From positions 8,363,501 through 8,423,500 of the forward strand of contig NC_064043.1 of NCBI RefSeq assembly GCF_932526225.1: a stretch of DNA of 60,000 bases, given 5' to 3'. Shown here piece by piece: positions 47,301 through 59,436 of this stretch; the first letter of the stretch is position 1; each line of letters begins with the position of its first letter. The translations under genes and the position numbers were made by a program. The notes under the pieces were generated by a model that ran no database searches, was not told the origin of the DNA, and worked only from the letters and a program-made list of their open reading frames with translations. This DNA comes from Nematostella vectensis. Lineage: Eukaryota; Cnidaria; Anthozoa; Actiniaria; Edwardsiidae.

Positions 47301-50300
47301 GGGTGAATTTTCGACGAACCTGAAAGACAAGTCATGGTACTATTTGTCATACCATGAAGTGAAATAGAAACAAGCGACAAAGACAGCGAAGGAGAGTATG
47401 TATGTCGTGGTAACTAGTATATATATGTGAAAGCTAGAAAGTTCTCTTATTCTAGAAAATCTTAGGCTCTATTTCCAGCCGTCGCTAGGCCTCACATGGG
47501 AGCACGTACTGGGGGCTCACAGAGACGAGCTGGAAATCGAGCCTAAGAAAATCTAGTTGCTTCATAATTCTATAACAAACGATAATACAGGACGCTTAAA
47601 ATATTTTAGTTCGTATAGTCAAATTACATGTTATGCTAGTGCTCAACTTATTAAAGAATGTTGATCAAACACTTCTTTGTTATTGTTTACATTAAAAAAT
47701 ACAACGATATACTTTTAAAAGATAACATAAAGATACCCATTTATTGAAGCCTGATACTTTCTTAACGATACCTGGTTGAAGATTTCTCAATCACTTGCTT
47801 AAACCAACAAAAGCCTACCTTCATAACAGTGACGTCAACACTCGCCCCAACCCCCGTCTTCAGGCTACTCGATAGCGTCGCCTGGAAGCATAGGTTGTGA
47901 AGGATGAAGATGTCTTTGGGAATAATACTGTGCGCCTTCTTAACCCAGTAGAAACCTTCCTCGATCAGGTACAAGGACTTGTGCGCAAGATCGAGAGCCT
48001 TACAGATGCCTTTAGTGATATGCGACTTCAACTCGCACGAGGCTGTGGGAGACATTGGGATGAACCTTCGTTAGACGCAAGGTGGTGATAATGGTGACGT
48101 AAGGTGGTGATAATGGTATGGCAAGACGCTTTGGCGACTTACGTCCTCAACTTCCATGACGCTGGAAACGGATTAATGTTTATCGATGCAATGTTAGATA
48201 TTGATGATTATAGTGATAGTGATGATGGAAATTGTAGTTATGGGTATGAATATGGTAGAGATGTCGTCAATTATTACAATACATCGTTATGATGGCTGTG
48301 ATCATAATGTTGGCTAATAACAATAGCAATAATAACAACAACAAATGAATTACCTTCACAAGCTAGCTTGGCTCCCTTGCAAAGAGCTGGTGCTAGCTTC
48401 TTGCACATGTATTTTCCCACAAAACGTTTGCCCCTGAAGTGCGCCATCATGTCAGGTCTACCATAAAAGTGCTCAATGCTTCTTTTTCTTCGTTCTGCTT
48501 TGCTTTTGAACTTATCGGCGATCTTCTTGGCTTTGCCAACAGCCCATCCACCTGAAAAACCATAAATGAGTTCTATTTTATCTCCTATAAACATGTACTG
48601 TTCCCGATCAGTACCCAGTCACTTGAAAAGTTACACACAAATGCCTAGTCTCTCCAGATGATAAGGAACGAAAGTTGAAGGCTGTTTCTCACATGCAAGC
48701 ACAAGCACGTCATTTTTTGAGAACCTTTTTTACGGGCGACCCGTGTTGAAATTCTCAAGTGTACCAATGTTCTTGAAGAAGAGATATTCAATGACACATA
48801 TTTCCAACTTCTAAAAGTTATTGAAGCATCGGGCGTCTGTACACTGTGTCCCTGTACACCGGCCCTGCTGTTGACACCTACCAAATCTGTTAGCTGCTCC
48901 CCCGATAAAATTGTTAAATGAGTCCATCGCGCTGTTGCAGCTATCTGTGATTTGTTTACACGCGATTTCCTCGCACATGGCACAGTGACTCACGACGCGC
49001 TTTTCGCAATTCTCCTTTTCTTCCTTCAGCCGGTCTTTAGCAGCTTGTAGCTTGGCGCGAGCGCTCTCTATACCAGCGTTGAGGTCCTTGCCGGTGTCTT
49101 GCTCGATCTAAGAAGCATTGGATTATAAACAGACATGCTTTAAGGTCTATTCGCGCCAATATATGAAACGTCCTTTTTGCCTATTATCAAAACGTCTATA
49201 GGGGCCAGGAGCAAAACGTCTATTGGCGCCTGGAGTAAAACGTCTATTGCCGCCTGAGTAAAACGCCTGTTGGCGCCAGGAGTAAAACGCTTATTGGCGC
49301 CAGGAGTAAAACGTCTATTGGCGCCTGGAGTAAAACGTCTATTGGCGCCAAGAGTAAAACGTCTATTGGCACCAGGAGTAAAACGTCTATTGGCGCCTGG
49401 AGTAAAACGTCTATTGGCGCCAGGAGTAAAACGTCTATTGGTGCCTGTAGTAAAACGTCTATTGGCGCCAGGAGTAAAACGTCTATTGGCGCCGAGAGTA
49501 AAACGTTTATTGGCGCCAGGAGTAAAACAACTATTGGCACCAGGAGTTAAACGTCTATTGGCGCCTGGAGTAAACCTTCTATTGGTGCCAATAGTAAAAC
49601 GTATATTGATGCATTATATATGCATAAATACGACCATCAATTTGTAACACCAAAAAAGAAAGCATCGCAAAAGACGGTAATGCTGTAACAACTGTAAGTT
49701 CAAATTGTAACGTTACTTTTGCGCTCTCCTGTATAAGGACTGGACTCTGCTAATTTCTCACCAGCTTTTTCTCCGTTGTAACCGTCACCCTAGCGGTAAA
49801 CTCAATCTCGCCAATTCCTTTTTTGTCCTTCTCGTCTTTAGAGCTACCGTACCCTCCCTTGATGTACACCTCCACGCCAAGCTTAGATGGGATCGGTAGC
49901 TTGAGATTCAGAGTGGCCTCGATGAAGGTAGGTTTAAGCAGAAACTTTATTTCTGTCTCGACGCCAAAGATCTTGAGTGCCCCTTGGAGGAAGATCTGTC
50001 GTGAAAACATAAATGTTGTTGACAGGTCAAGAAGTAAAATTATTCGGTAATCTCTAGTTTTAGCATCTGTGAGAAAAATCATTCTACCCATGACGAACTG
50101 CTATGTTTACCTTTTTCTAATTTTAAACTAAGCTTGTTTTACAAAATAGAAAACTAGCTTGAGTTGTTAGTCCAGAGTACCCCGAAGCTGGGTCTAAGAC
50201 TCATAAGCGTGAGATTTAGGGGTGCTGCCGAGAGTTACGGTTGGAGTTTAGGGGTGCTGTTGAGGGGTTATGGGTGGGGTTTAGAAGTGCTGTCGAGGGG

Positions 50301-53300
50301 TTACGGGTGGAGATTTAGGGGTGCTGTCGAGGGGTTATGGGTGTGGTTTAGGGGTGCTGTCAAGGGGTTATGGGTGTGGTGCTGTCGAGGGGTTATGGGT
50401 GTGGTTTAGGGGTGCTGTCGAGGGGTTACGGGTGGAGTTTAGGGGTGCTGTCGAGGTGTTACGGGTGGGGTTTGGGGTGCTGTCGAGGGGTTATGGGTGT
50501 GATGCTGTCGAGGGGTTACGGGTGTGGTTTAGGGGTGCTGTCGAGGGGTTATGGGTGGGGTTTAGGGGTGCTGTCAAGGGGTTACGGGTGGGGTTTTGGG
50601 GTGCTGTCGAGGGGTTATGGGTGGGGTTTAGGGGTGCTGTCAAGGTGTTATGGGTGGGGTTTATGGGTGGGGTTAATGGGTGGGGTTTATGGGTGGGGTT
50701 TAGGGGTGCTGTCATGGGGTTATGGGTGGGGTTTGGGGTTGCAGTCGAGGGGTTATGGGTGGGGTTTAGGGGTGCTGTCGAGGGGTTACGGGTGTGGTTT
50801 AGGGGTGCAGTCGAGGGCTTATATGCTGTGGTTGGGTGCGCTGGGGAAGCTTGGGTTAAAATGAAAGCCATTTGGGTCTACAGTCTACTACAGTCCTGGC
50901 GAAATTACTCTGGATTTACAATTATTGGTGTCTTGTTCGGATTGCTATATCTCATTCGAGACACAAGGGATACACAGACCCCAATGTGGAGGTTTTTCAA
51001 TAAGAAAAAAACGGCAAAGGGGTATGCGCGCGCCAACCGCGCCCACCCCTAGCTACAAATGGTCTATCTACCTCAATGGTCAAAGGATTTCTGGTTGCTT
51101 TAGCATAGAATCGAGGCCCAGTCTTGGTGTCTTTTATACTCTGGGTCAGGGTTATTCCTCCCGGTAATTTAATGGGCGAAAGGACGGTATTCACGTAGAT
51201 GATCTACAAAATCAGTACAACATAATGTTAATCAGTAACAAAATGTCATATACACATAAGCGGCAAAATACAATGAAGATCAGTGAGATTGATGTAAATC
51301 TTCGGTGCTATTTGTCATCGATCACTATACGGGTTAAACACTTACTCCGCAACTCGTGAAAACGATAGGAATCATGGCTATGTAGGTTTGTTAGTGAGTA
51401 TTCTACGGGTGTGACTTACGTCTGTGCTGAGCTCAATGGTCAAATCGGCGGCGACCCCAAGCAAGTTAACGCGCCCACTGACGTAGAGACCCTTTTTTAC
51501 GGTCACTGTCTTGCCAGCAAATGGGATAGTGTGTTCTTTTCCAGCGAAGGAAACCTAGAAAAGTGAAACATTAACTATGTTGCTAGCAAATGAGATAGCG
51601 TCTTTTCCACCAAAGGAAACCTAGAAAAGGGAAGCGTCAGTCAATTTGCATTGTACTTTAACTGTGTTGCCAGCAAATGGGATAGCGTGCTCTTTTCCAG
51701 CAAAGGAAGCCTAGAAAAGGGAAACGTCAGTCTATTCGCATGGTACTTTAACTGTATTGCCAGCAAATGGGATAGCGTGCTCTTTTCAGCAATAGAAGCC
51801 TGGTCATCCAAAAATGATGCAATCGTACTTTGAACCATGCTTATCAACATTTATTCTATATGTCTACAAATGTATTGCTGTTTTTTTTCCAAGAAGTTTG
51901 ATAGCACATTTCCCGTTATGCAACAGTCTCAATATCCTTCCCATATTCCGTCTGTGATATCGTGTCTGAAATCTGCTAGCTTAAAACCGACCATATGGAA
52001 GATCCTACTCACCACTATATCCTTTTCGAATCCCGTTTGCGCTATCCTATCTGGAAGCTCTAGTTTGGACCCAAGCATACGGAATACCTTGCCGACAGTA
52101 ACTGCGGAGATGGAGCCGTAAACATACTGCTCGATGATGTTTGGCGACACGTTCACATTCACCATGCCTTTGAGGCAGTTACCCTGTCTCGCAAGGAGTA
52201 TATAGACATAGTAAGACACGTCCACATTCACCATGCCTTTTAGGCAGTTACCTTGTCACGCAAGGAGTATAGTTACCCTGTCACGCAAGGAGTATTTATA
52301 CATAGTAAGACACGTTCACATTCGCCATGCCTTCAAATTCTAATGGCCTGGTCGATTCCTGATATCTAACCTTATAAAGAGGGCTTCCCATTTTCCGACT
52401 GGAATAAAATAGCCCGTTCATATGAAGATAATTGAATCTTCGTCTCACCTTCAGCGTAAAGTCCTCTGGGTACATGCAGTCTTTGCCTAGAATGATCGTA
52501 CCGCTGAACTCGATCTTTGTTGGGATGCCGGCAGGAGTTAATTCTAGTCTGCATGAAGAATAATATTTGAGGCGAGGAAAAGATGATGAAAATACGAGCA
52601 TAATCAATTTATCATGGCCGCTCAAAATGGGACTTTTCATAAAAAATTATCGTGATTTTCCAAATTTCAAAGAACTGTCCGTAACTGATGATTTTCTCTA
52701 GCGACCGAAATGTCGCGCACTTAACATCTTTTCCCGCCAAGTAGCTACCCATCATAAAAAAAACTGTGGCGTTTATTCTAGGGTGGCGTTGATTCTAGGG
52801 TGGCGTTTATTCTAGGGTAGCGTTTATTTGAGGGTGGCGTTTATTCTAGGGTGGCGTTTATTCGAGGGTGGCGTTTATTCTAGGGTGGCGTTTATTCGAG
52901 GGTGGCTTTATTCGAGGGTGGCGTTTATTCGAGGGTGGCGTTTATTCGAGGGTGGCGTTTATTCGAGGGTGGCGTTTATTCTAGGGTGGCGTTTATTCGA
53001 GGGTGGCTTTATTCGGGGGTGGCGTTTATTCGAGGGTGGCGTTTATTCGAGGGTGGCGTTTATTCTAGGGTGGCGTTTATTTGAGGGTGGCTTTATTCGA
53101 GGGTGGCGTTTATTCTAGGGTGGCGTTTATTCGAGGGTGGCTTTATTCGAGGGTGGCTTTATTCGAGGGTGTCGTTTATTCGAGGGTGGCGTTTATTCGA
53201 GGGTGGTGGTTATTCGAGGGTGGCTTTATTCGAGGGTGGCGTTTATTCGAGGGTGGCGTTTATTCTAGGGTGGCGTTTATTCGAGGGTGGTGTTTATCCG

Positions 53301-56300
53301 AGGGTGGCGTTTATTCGAGGGTGGTGGTTATTCGAGGGTGGCGTTTATTCGAGGGAAAAATATTATAGACATTACCCAGCTCCGAGATCTCCGATACTAA
53401 GGAAGGAAACGCCAAACGCCTTTCTCCAGATTCCCTCCATCTTGAGTGTCGCTCCTATGGATAACGCGTTGCTTAGCTGAGCTGTGCCTTTTAGCACTAG
53501 TACGCTCTTCGGCTGAACGATGTTATCTTTCATAATCTCCCCTTCCACTGGGACGTCTACGGAAAAGCTTATTCCGACCGCTAACTTGGTAAGCTTGACC
53601 TGAAAATTGTCAAAAAAATTACGATCATAAGGTCTTTTAAATGTCAATTCTGGCAGAGGATTTGAAGTGAAACGCGCGTTACTGCAATTGCCTAGACAGT
53701 TCTGAAAAAGTTAGCCAGTCAATGGAAGAAGGGTACTATTTGATGGACAATAAAAAGCCGCAAAAAAAACCCCTTTATAATATGGCCTGAAACCTTTAAG
53801 TAAACTTTGTCAGTCAAAACTACAAGGCTTAGACCATAGCTTTTCCTTAGTGGTCACGATAAGGCGCGTACTACGGTGACAAAGGTGAGAGCTTGTCAAT
53901 AGCACTTCAGGAAATTCAGACGAAAATGCCTTGACTGATTTACTGTGTCTTTACATACCTGAATAAAGAATTCTAGATTTGACAACTTGATTTTATCGGC
54001 GTTTTCCTTAGTCGTTTCCTTGGTAACGGAGGCGCGGATCTCAAATCCCTCAGGATTCGCGTTGCCAGTGAGCATCAAGAAGTTGTCTTTACCCAGGATC
54101 CCTTGCATGACCTTACAGACGTCAGACTGGCAGGTCTCGGGTAGACGCATGCGCACTGCCATGAAGACGCCTTTTTTGATGCTCTTTGAGAAGCCGGATT
54201 TGAGGGGCTCGCGCGTAAACTTGGTCGCGGCTTCAACTTTGAACGCGGCGTGCGCGTACGCGATTCCAATCTACGAGACAACGAGAATCGTGGGTAAGGA
54301 ATTGTTGAACGGGAGTAAGAAACTGATACATTTCGATACATTTTTCTCCAACTTCCCCCCTTACTGTTTGTTTATCACATGCTTCAAAGTCGATGCTATT
54401 CAACACATAACAGTTAAAACCTGTTCACTCCCCCTGTCATCCGAGCAGTTCCTACCGTTACATCTCGCATTTCTCCGAATAGCTTGACAGATGTCGGTTT
54501 TCTCTTGACTTTTGACATCACCAATTCCATGAAGTTACCGAAGGCTGCTTGATCGGACGTGAACCCGATAGCAAAACTCTTCTGTTTAATGACCTCCACG
54601 TAAAACATGTCCTTTTCCCCTATCGCCACGGAGCCCGAGATCCGCTTGGTGGCCTCTGTCGTCGCTTCCGAGAGACCAGAGATGGGGATCTTCGCGAGGG
54701 CGAGTTCCGACAGGTAGTCTATCACCCAGTTGATGAACATGTCTTTCGCGGAGGTCTCGGCGCCCGTGGCAGATGAAACAGCGGGGAAAGCCAGGGCTTT
54801 CATGATGGTGGCTTTGAAAGCAAATAAAACAATAGCTGCGAACACATACAAGGGGGGAGGGGAGGGGGTGCGCAGGGTGGCCTGCTTGGCTGCCAAGTGG
54901 GTCATTTCTTATTCTACTACCCTTTTTCCATTCTATACTTATGACTGGCGCAGCTCCACAACAAACTCTGGGTACGCGCCTGGCCAATACTACGGACTTT
55001 AAGCAACGACGACGGCGACTGCAGGAAGATTGTGATCCCAAAAAAAGCTTTTATACTTTGCGTTCAATTTTGAACTAGTTGTGATAAAATTCACTCATTT
55101 ATGTATTCCCAAAAACTAAAGTAAAGCCTAGAGTCTTATTTCTAACAAGAGTCTTATTTCTGAACAAGGATAGTCTAGTTTTCAGTGCACACATTCCCGT
55201 CCTCGCTAGACCGTGAAACTTGGAGTTTACCCGTTGTAGACTGAAGGACAACGGCCGAAATGTATTAGAATCCATTTCAGAGTTCATTTCATGTCTGGCT
55301 CTTTGAATTCTCAATTGTTTTCTGCCGTTCGCGTTGCCGTTGTCGCTGCTTAAAGTCCTTACTTGTCACAAGTTTTCAGTTATATCCGTAGCGCCACAAG
55401 TCCAAGTTTTCGCTCATTTGCGTGACGCGTAGGGGATAGTGGTTGGGTTAGGGTAGGGGATAGTGGGTGGGTTAGGGTAGGGGATAGTGGGTGGGTTAGA
55501 GTAGGAAATAGTGGGTGGGTTAGGGTAAGGGTTAGTGGGTGGGTTAGGGTAGAGGGCAAAAAACGAGAAAGACAAAAAGGGATTTAGGTATGTGTGCTGG
55601 TGGAGAGAGTAGTGAGTAACAACGTAATGAAAAGGTGAGAAAACAACAAAGGACCAAATAAATTCATGCAAATTAATGCATAATGTATGAGAGTAAATCA
55701 TGAATGGGATATTTCATACAGCTCGAGCGCTCAAACATCGTAGCCTGGGAAGTAATCCCTCTCAGCTCAGAATTATTCAGCATCTCACCTGCGTCAGTGG
55801 TACTAGCACTTGAGCCCTTGATCGACGGACCAGCAGTTACTTGCACATCAAACACAGAGTTGACAAGATCTTGCTGTCCGTACGCGAGCACACCTCTCGA
55901 CCCAGGCTCTTCTCGGAAGACAAATCGCGCGTTGTTAACCTTGACGTCTTTTAGTGGCGCGTAACTTTTGGAATCGCCAAGGCTGAACTCGCCTGTTGAG
56001 ATATGCAGTGATTTGATGGTAAAATTACGACCTACTTTAGTTTCCCCTAGTGAGATGTTTCTTTTATGCAGATCTCCAAACAAAACCAATTATCGTTGTA
56101 TTTTATACTCAAGATTGCAAAAGTCCGGGTATTTAATGCGTAACTATACGTTAATCGAAGAGGGAGTCTTTTGAGTTGAAAAGGGATTTTTTTATATAAA
56201 CTTAAAGCTTTCATGTATCCGCGTCTTTTGAAACAAGATGAATCTTGCACAGGGCTGTGAGAAAAAGGAAATCTTGGGAAGGGTGGAAGGGATGTTTAAA

Positions 56301-59300
56301 TTGGTCTTGTGTGACTTCGATTATTAAGGATCGCAAAATGGAAGCCAACCTGAAATTCACTTATCTCAAAGTTGCTAACCTGAGAAAAGTGACCCGTCCG
56401 GTTTCAGTTCAATCGACACTCCCGGCGTCTCCTTACTACCCGCAGGCTTGTCGAACTTTGGCAGTGATGGGGCCGCAGAGTACCCTGGGAAGGCTTTTTG
56501 AACCTTATCTATAGTAAGCGGGGTGCTAGGCTGAAAGCAGTATTTCGTGATCTCCTCAAAGTTCGCCTTTCGAGTCATTTTTACGAAGTAGCTTGTCTTC
56601 AGGTCGTCGCTAATGTCCTTCAAGTGAGACGTGTAGATAGAGTCTGGGATCTCGCTGGCTTTCTCGCCGCCGGCGAAGAACGCGGTTGTAGCTTTGCAAG
56701 AGTCAGACAAAAATGTCTGGGGCTTGACTGGGATTGACTCGCCTTTGGCAGCTGTTTAAAAAACAAAGCAACTGAGACAAACAAAGGAAAAGCTCTTAAA
56801 GCTTTGTAGTAATTCTATTACTCCTGACGTTTCCTGTTCACTTTTCATGTTTAATTGCAACCGTATCTTTAGCTATTCTCATCTATCCTATTCTTACAAT
56901 TTCCTAGGGATCCCCTTCCCAACCGCATGCTCACCCTGCTCTGTTACGGAAACACAAACAAAAAAGCTTCGCTTTTGAATAATAAATTAGAAAGCTATTT
57001 AAAGACTATTTGCTTTCACTAGATATTCCCTCGGTCTCTTCTCCTATCAATGGTATTCCATTCAAATGCTAGCAAATGAAGAAGAAACAATCGATTAACT
57101 CATTTGTATGCATTCCCATTTAATACCGCACATGAAAGACTCGACGTTTAAACATAACTTAGGACTAGATTGTAAAGTTATCCCACAAAGTTTTCTTAGA
57201 GGTTTGTCTCACGTTTGCAGTTTTCTTTAGGACAGATGTCCTCCTCCGTGTCGAGTCCAGGGCATTCGTCACCACCTCCTGATGTCGGTGGGTTGTTACA
57301 TTCTCTCTTGCGTGACCTTGTGCCCTGAAGGCAGATCTCTTTCTCTGTGCATTCGGAGTACGGACCCCAGTCCCCCCAGTTGCCGTTGACAGCATCTAAA
57401 ACAGCGTCAATTACATCAAGGCAGGACCGTATCTTGTGGTAAGAAGGGTAGAGGGAACGAGGGGGGTGTAGGAGGGGACAAGCTGCTACGCCGTGCAAGG
57501 TCGTTCCATCACGGGGATCTAAATCCCAAAATCTGTGTTTCGTCTATCGATTCTTAATCGATTCTTGGTTTGCAAATCCACAAGAATTAACTTCGCCCAC
57601 AATGTGCTTGATCCACAAAAACGAACCTCACCCAAAAAAGTGAACTTCACCAAAAACAATAACCCACCCACAAGATTGAACTTCACCCACAAAAATGAAC
57701 TTCACCCACAAGAGCAAGAATTTACGAGCATTAAGCCCACCTCGTCTCTAGGCGTCTGTTGTAGTCAGAAAATCAAAGCTCTGTGCTATTCACCATGGGG
57801 AGGACCAAAGATTTGCAAAGAACCACGGGAATGGGCTCAAGCTCTATCCTTCCCATTAAGCCTTGCGTGCTCACGGTTTTTACGCGCCTAGATGCGAGGT
57901 AGGGAATGAGCTTTGTACACTGACTTACTCGGGCATGCGGTCAGTTTGCATGGTTGAGTCTCTGTCGGATTTCCTTCACAAGGCTTCCCGCCATACGCCG
58001 GGGGCGGGTTCGTACAGTTCCGGTCACGTGACTGCTGCCCAGGCCCGCACGAGGTGCTGCACATACTCCATTCCGTCCATTCAGTCCATCCACCGTCAAC
58101 TGATGCAGGAAGTCAAGACCATATTTTAGCGTTTACAGCGAATAATGGGGAAGAAGTGTGATTACTGGAATGTTAATAATTTAATAGTTAAGGTTTATGG
58201 TGCACATATTTGATATAGGGTTTATGGTAGAATTAGGGACACGGCACTAAGACAGCTATTGATAGCGGTATAAAGGGGGGAAGGGACACCTACTTGATAT
58301 AAGACTTATGGTATTGTAGGGACATGACATTATGGGGTTGGGTAGGGGCACGTACTTGATATAAGACTTATGGTATTGTAGGGACACGACATTATGGGGT
58401 AGGGTGGGGGCACGTACTTAATATAAGACTTATGGTATTGTAGGGACACGACATTATGGGGTAGGGTAGGGGCACGTACTTGATATAAGACTTATGGTAT
58501 TGTAGGGACACGACATTATGGGGTAGGGTAGGGGCACGTACTTGATATTATACTTATGGTATTGTAGGGACACGACATTATGGGGTAGGGTAGGGGCACG
58601 TACTTAATATAAGACTTATGGTATTGTAGGGACACGACATTATGGGGTAGGGTAGGGGCACGTACTTGATATAAGACTTATGGTATTATAGGGACACGAC
58701 ATTAAGAGGTAGGGAAGGGACACCTACTTGATATAAGACTTATGGTATTGTAGGGACACGACATTAAGGGGTAGGGTAGGGGCACATACTTGATATAAGA
58801 CTTATGGTATTATAGGGACACGACATTATGGGGTAGGGTAGGGGCACGTACTTGATATAAGACTTATGGTATTGTAGGGACACGACATTATGGGGTAGGG
58901 GCACCTACTTGATATAAGACTTATGGTATTGTAGGGACACGACATTATGGGGTAGGGTAGGGGCACGTACTTGATATAAGACTTATGGTATTGTAGGGAC
59001 ACGACATTATGGGGTAGGGTAGGGTAGGGTAGGGTAGGGGCACCTACTTGATATAAGACTTATGGTATTGTAGGGACACGACATTAACGGGTAGGGTAGG
59101 GGCACGTACTTGATATAAGACTTATGGTATTATAGGGACACGACATTATGGGGTAGGGTAGGGGCACGTACTTGGACAAGGGTTCGTGCAGTCTGTGGCG
59201 GTTTCCGTGTTATCTCCTTCGCAAGGCAGCCCGCCTCGTTTTGGTTCCGGGTTGTTGCATGTGCGCATGCGTGTCACGGGCGCCCCGCCACACGTCTGAC

Positions 59301-59351
59301 TGCAGGGCGACCAAGCCTCCCATTCCGACCATCCACCATCTACGGGCCAGT
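43335..59351 (-). CDS. Large extracellular TSP1 / ricin-type lectin / F-type lectin protein, 22 exons seen, both ends incomplete
   Basis: Twenty-two exons with agreeing phases give about 1523 codons. In coding order: three TSP1 exons, fourteen exons of unrecognised mostly beta-rich sequence, three ricin-type exons and two F-type lectin exons (each group listed separately). The 5' end with the signal peptide lies beyond the right edge. The exon at 43335 ends in phase 1, so at least one more 3' exon exists. TSP1, ricin-B and F-type lectin domains are extracellular and bind glycans or matrix, so a secreted or surface glycan-binding protein is likely. The middle carries RRKR|S, a furin-type site, suggesting proteolytic maturation. 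Its introns hold minisatellites at 49.2, 50.2, 52.8, 55.4 and 58.3 kb. Confidence 0.8.
45132..46557 (-). CDS. Ricin-type lectin exons of the lectin gene
   Basis: Exons 46421-46557, 45931-46087 and 45132-45260. The first reads FRIQNAGSQMCIQSPGPNAG...VAGCAGDATLWVYTLTGELM, the second ENGLCLTVEGAAPALKIVQQ...CNWNRIFVPQTDNCL, and the third KTQQWLVAGDPRKKVCDNFVV. These match the three-fold ricin B pattern (conserved C, Q.W, L..G). Likely sugar binding. Confidence 0.75.
45565..45773. mobile_element. MITE-like inverted repeat
   Basis: CGTTTTCATTTTGACACGGATTCG at the left and, inverted, GGCCGTCAACACTAACACGGATTCG at the right share ACACGGATTCG. The interior is a diverged mirror (tatccggattcg). It lies in an intron and has no coding capacity. 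Confidence 0.5.
46135..46285. repeat. Dispersed short repeat family member
   Basis: TTGCGCAGTCAT..., ATATGGAAAAAGATCCTTTAAT and CTTTGGCCGCCAAGGGATGG match the family also seen at 24.3, 29.8, 51.0 and 54.9 kb. Confidence 0.55.
47157..56751 (-). CDS. Central region of the lectin gene, 14 exons, no recognised domain
   Basis: Exons: 56380-56751, 55789-56073, 54456-54811, 53959-54270, 53376-53599, 52449-52548, 52013-52183, 51420-51554, 51072-51203, 49762-49995, 48882-49107, 48354-48551, 47819-48042, 47157-47319. The acceptor at 56073 is the least certain. Much is amphipathic beta-type sequence. Phrases such as KMEGIWRKAFGVSFLSIGDL and KGLYVSGRVNLLGVAADLTIEL suggest repeated beta modules. Exons 48882-49107 to 47819-48042 are cysteine-bearing and helical (AKLQAAKDRLKEEKENCEKR), with RRKRS in the middle. 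I do not recognise the family. Confidence 0.7.
49186..49612. repeat. 24-bp minisatellite, about 17 copies
   Basis: Unit TAAAACGTCTATTGGCGCCAGGAG-like with the GGCGCC palindrome; shorthand AAACGTCTATTGGCGCC. Since 24 is a multiple of three, frames stay in register and give octapeptide repeats on both strands. It is intronic, upstream of the acceptor at 49108. Confidence 0.9.
50205..50830. repeat. 33-bp G-rich minisatellite
   Basis: Units share GTTTAGGGGTGCTGTCGAGG and GGTTATGGGTG. They are of variable length because of internal deletions. Intronic, strongly G-rich on the plus strand. Confidence 0.9.
51555..51800. repeat. Tandem partial copies of a lectin-gene exon start
   Basis: Three extra copies of the intron end, acceptor and first ~45-50 bp of exon 51420-51554 lie upstream of the real exon, recognisable by GCCAGCAAATGGGATAG and GGAAACCTAG (minus-strand acceptor CTAG|G). 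Confidence 0.8.
52150..52340. repeat. Tandem partial copies of the start of exon 52013-52183
   Basis: CACATTCACCATGCCTTT and GGCAGTTACC(C/T)TGTC(T/A)CGCAAGG, spelled in shortened form, recur two to three times immediately upstream of the exon's acceptor (52184). The duplicated unit includes the acceptor. Confidence 0.75.
52765..53356. repeat. 17-bp minisatellite, about 34 copies
   Basis: Unit GCGTTTATTCGAGGGTG with T/C and C/G variants. Seventeen is not a multiple of three and no plus frame of the unit has a stop, so long open frames with a 17-residue period arise. Intronic, starting about 20 bp from the donor of exon 53376-53599. Confidence 0.95.
55430..55555. repeat. 24-bp repeat containing TTAGGG
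   Basis: About five copies of GGGATAGTGGGTGGGTTAGG in shortened form. The resemblance to telomeric TTAGGG is limited to one hexamer per unit. Intronic. Confidence 0.85.
57213..59351 (-). CDS. TSP1 domain exons of the lectin gene
   Basis: Exons 59172-59351, 57929-58099 and 57213-57395 each encode one thrombospondin type 1 domain in phase 2-1. The first has GGWSEWEAWSPCSQTCGG...CNNPEPKRGGLPCEG, the second GGWTEWTEWSMCSTSCGPG...CNPPPAYGGKPCEG-like sequence, and the third NWGDWGPYSECTEKEICLQG...CNNPPTSGGGDECPG. Tryptophan and cysteine spacing is typical. The symmetrical phase explains easy duplication of this exon type. Confidence 0.88.
58288..59171. repeat. 62-bp minisatellite starting at the splice donor of a TSP1 exon
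   Basis: About 14 units with GATATAAGACTTATGGTATT and GGGTAGGGGCACGTACTTG. On the coding strand each full unit carries CAAGTACGTGCCCC, identical to the donor of exon 59172-59351 (CCAA|GTACGTGCC). A local GGGTA pentamer expansion lies near 59020. Confidence 0.92.
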
Positions 59352-59436
59352 CTAGAGAGAAAATTTAATATTAAGCTAAATCTAGTTCCTGATGTTCTAC
59401 TAAGGGCAACTAAACAAATATTTGATACTCGAGCCT

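Noticed and set aside
49270-49647. Open frames over the 24-bp and 33-bp repeats (49.2-50.9 kb)
   Set aside because: They are repeat translations in introns of the lectin gene.
55430-55555. Interstitial telomere
   Set aside because: Only one TTAGGG hexamer per 24-bp unit. It is an ordinary minisatellite.
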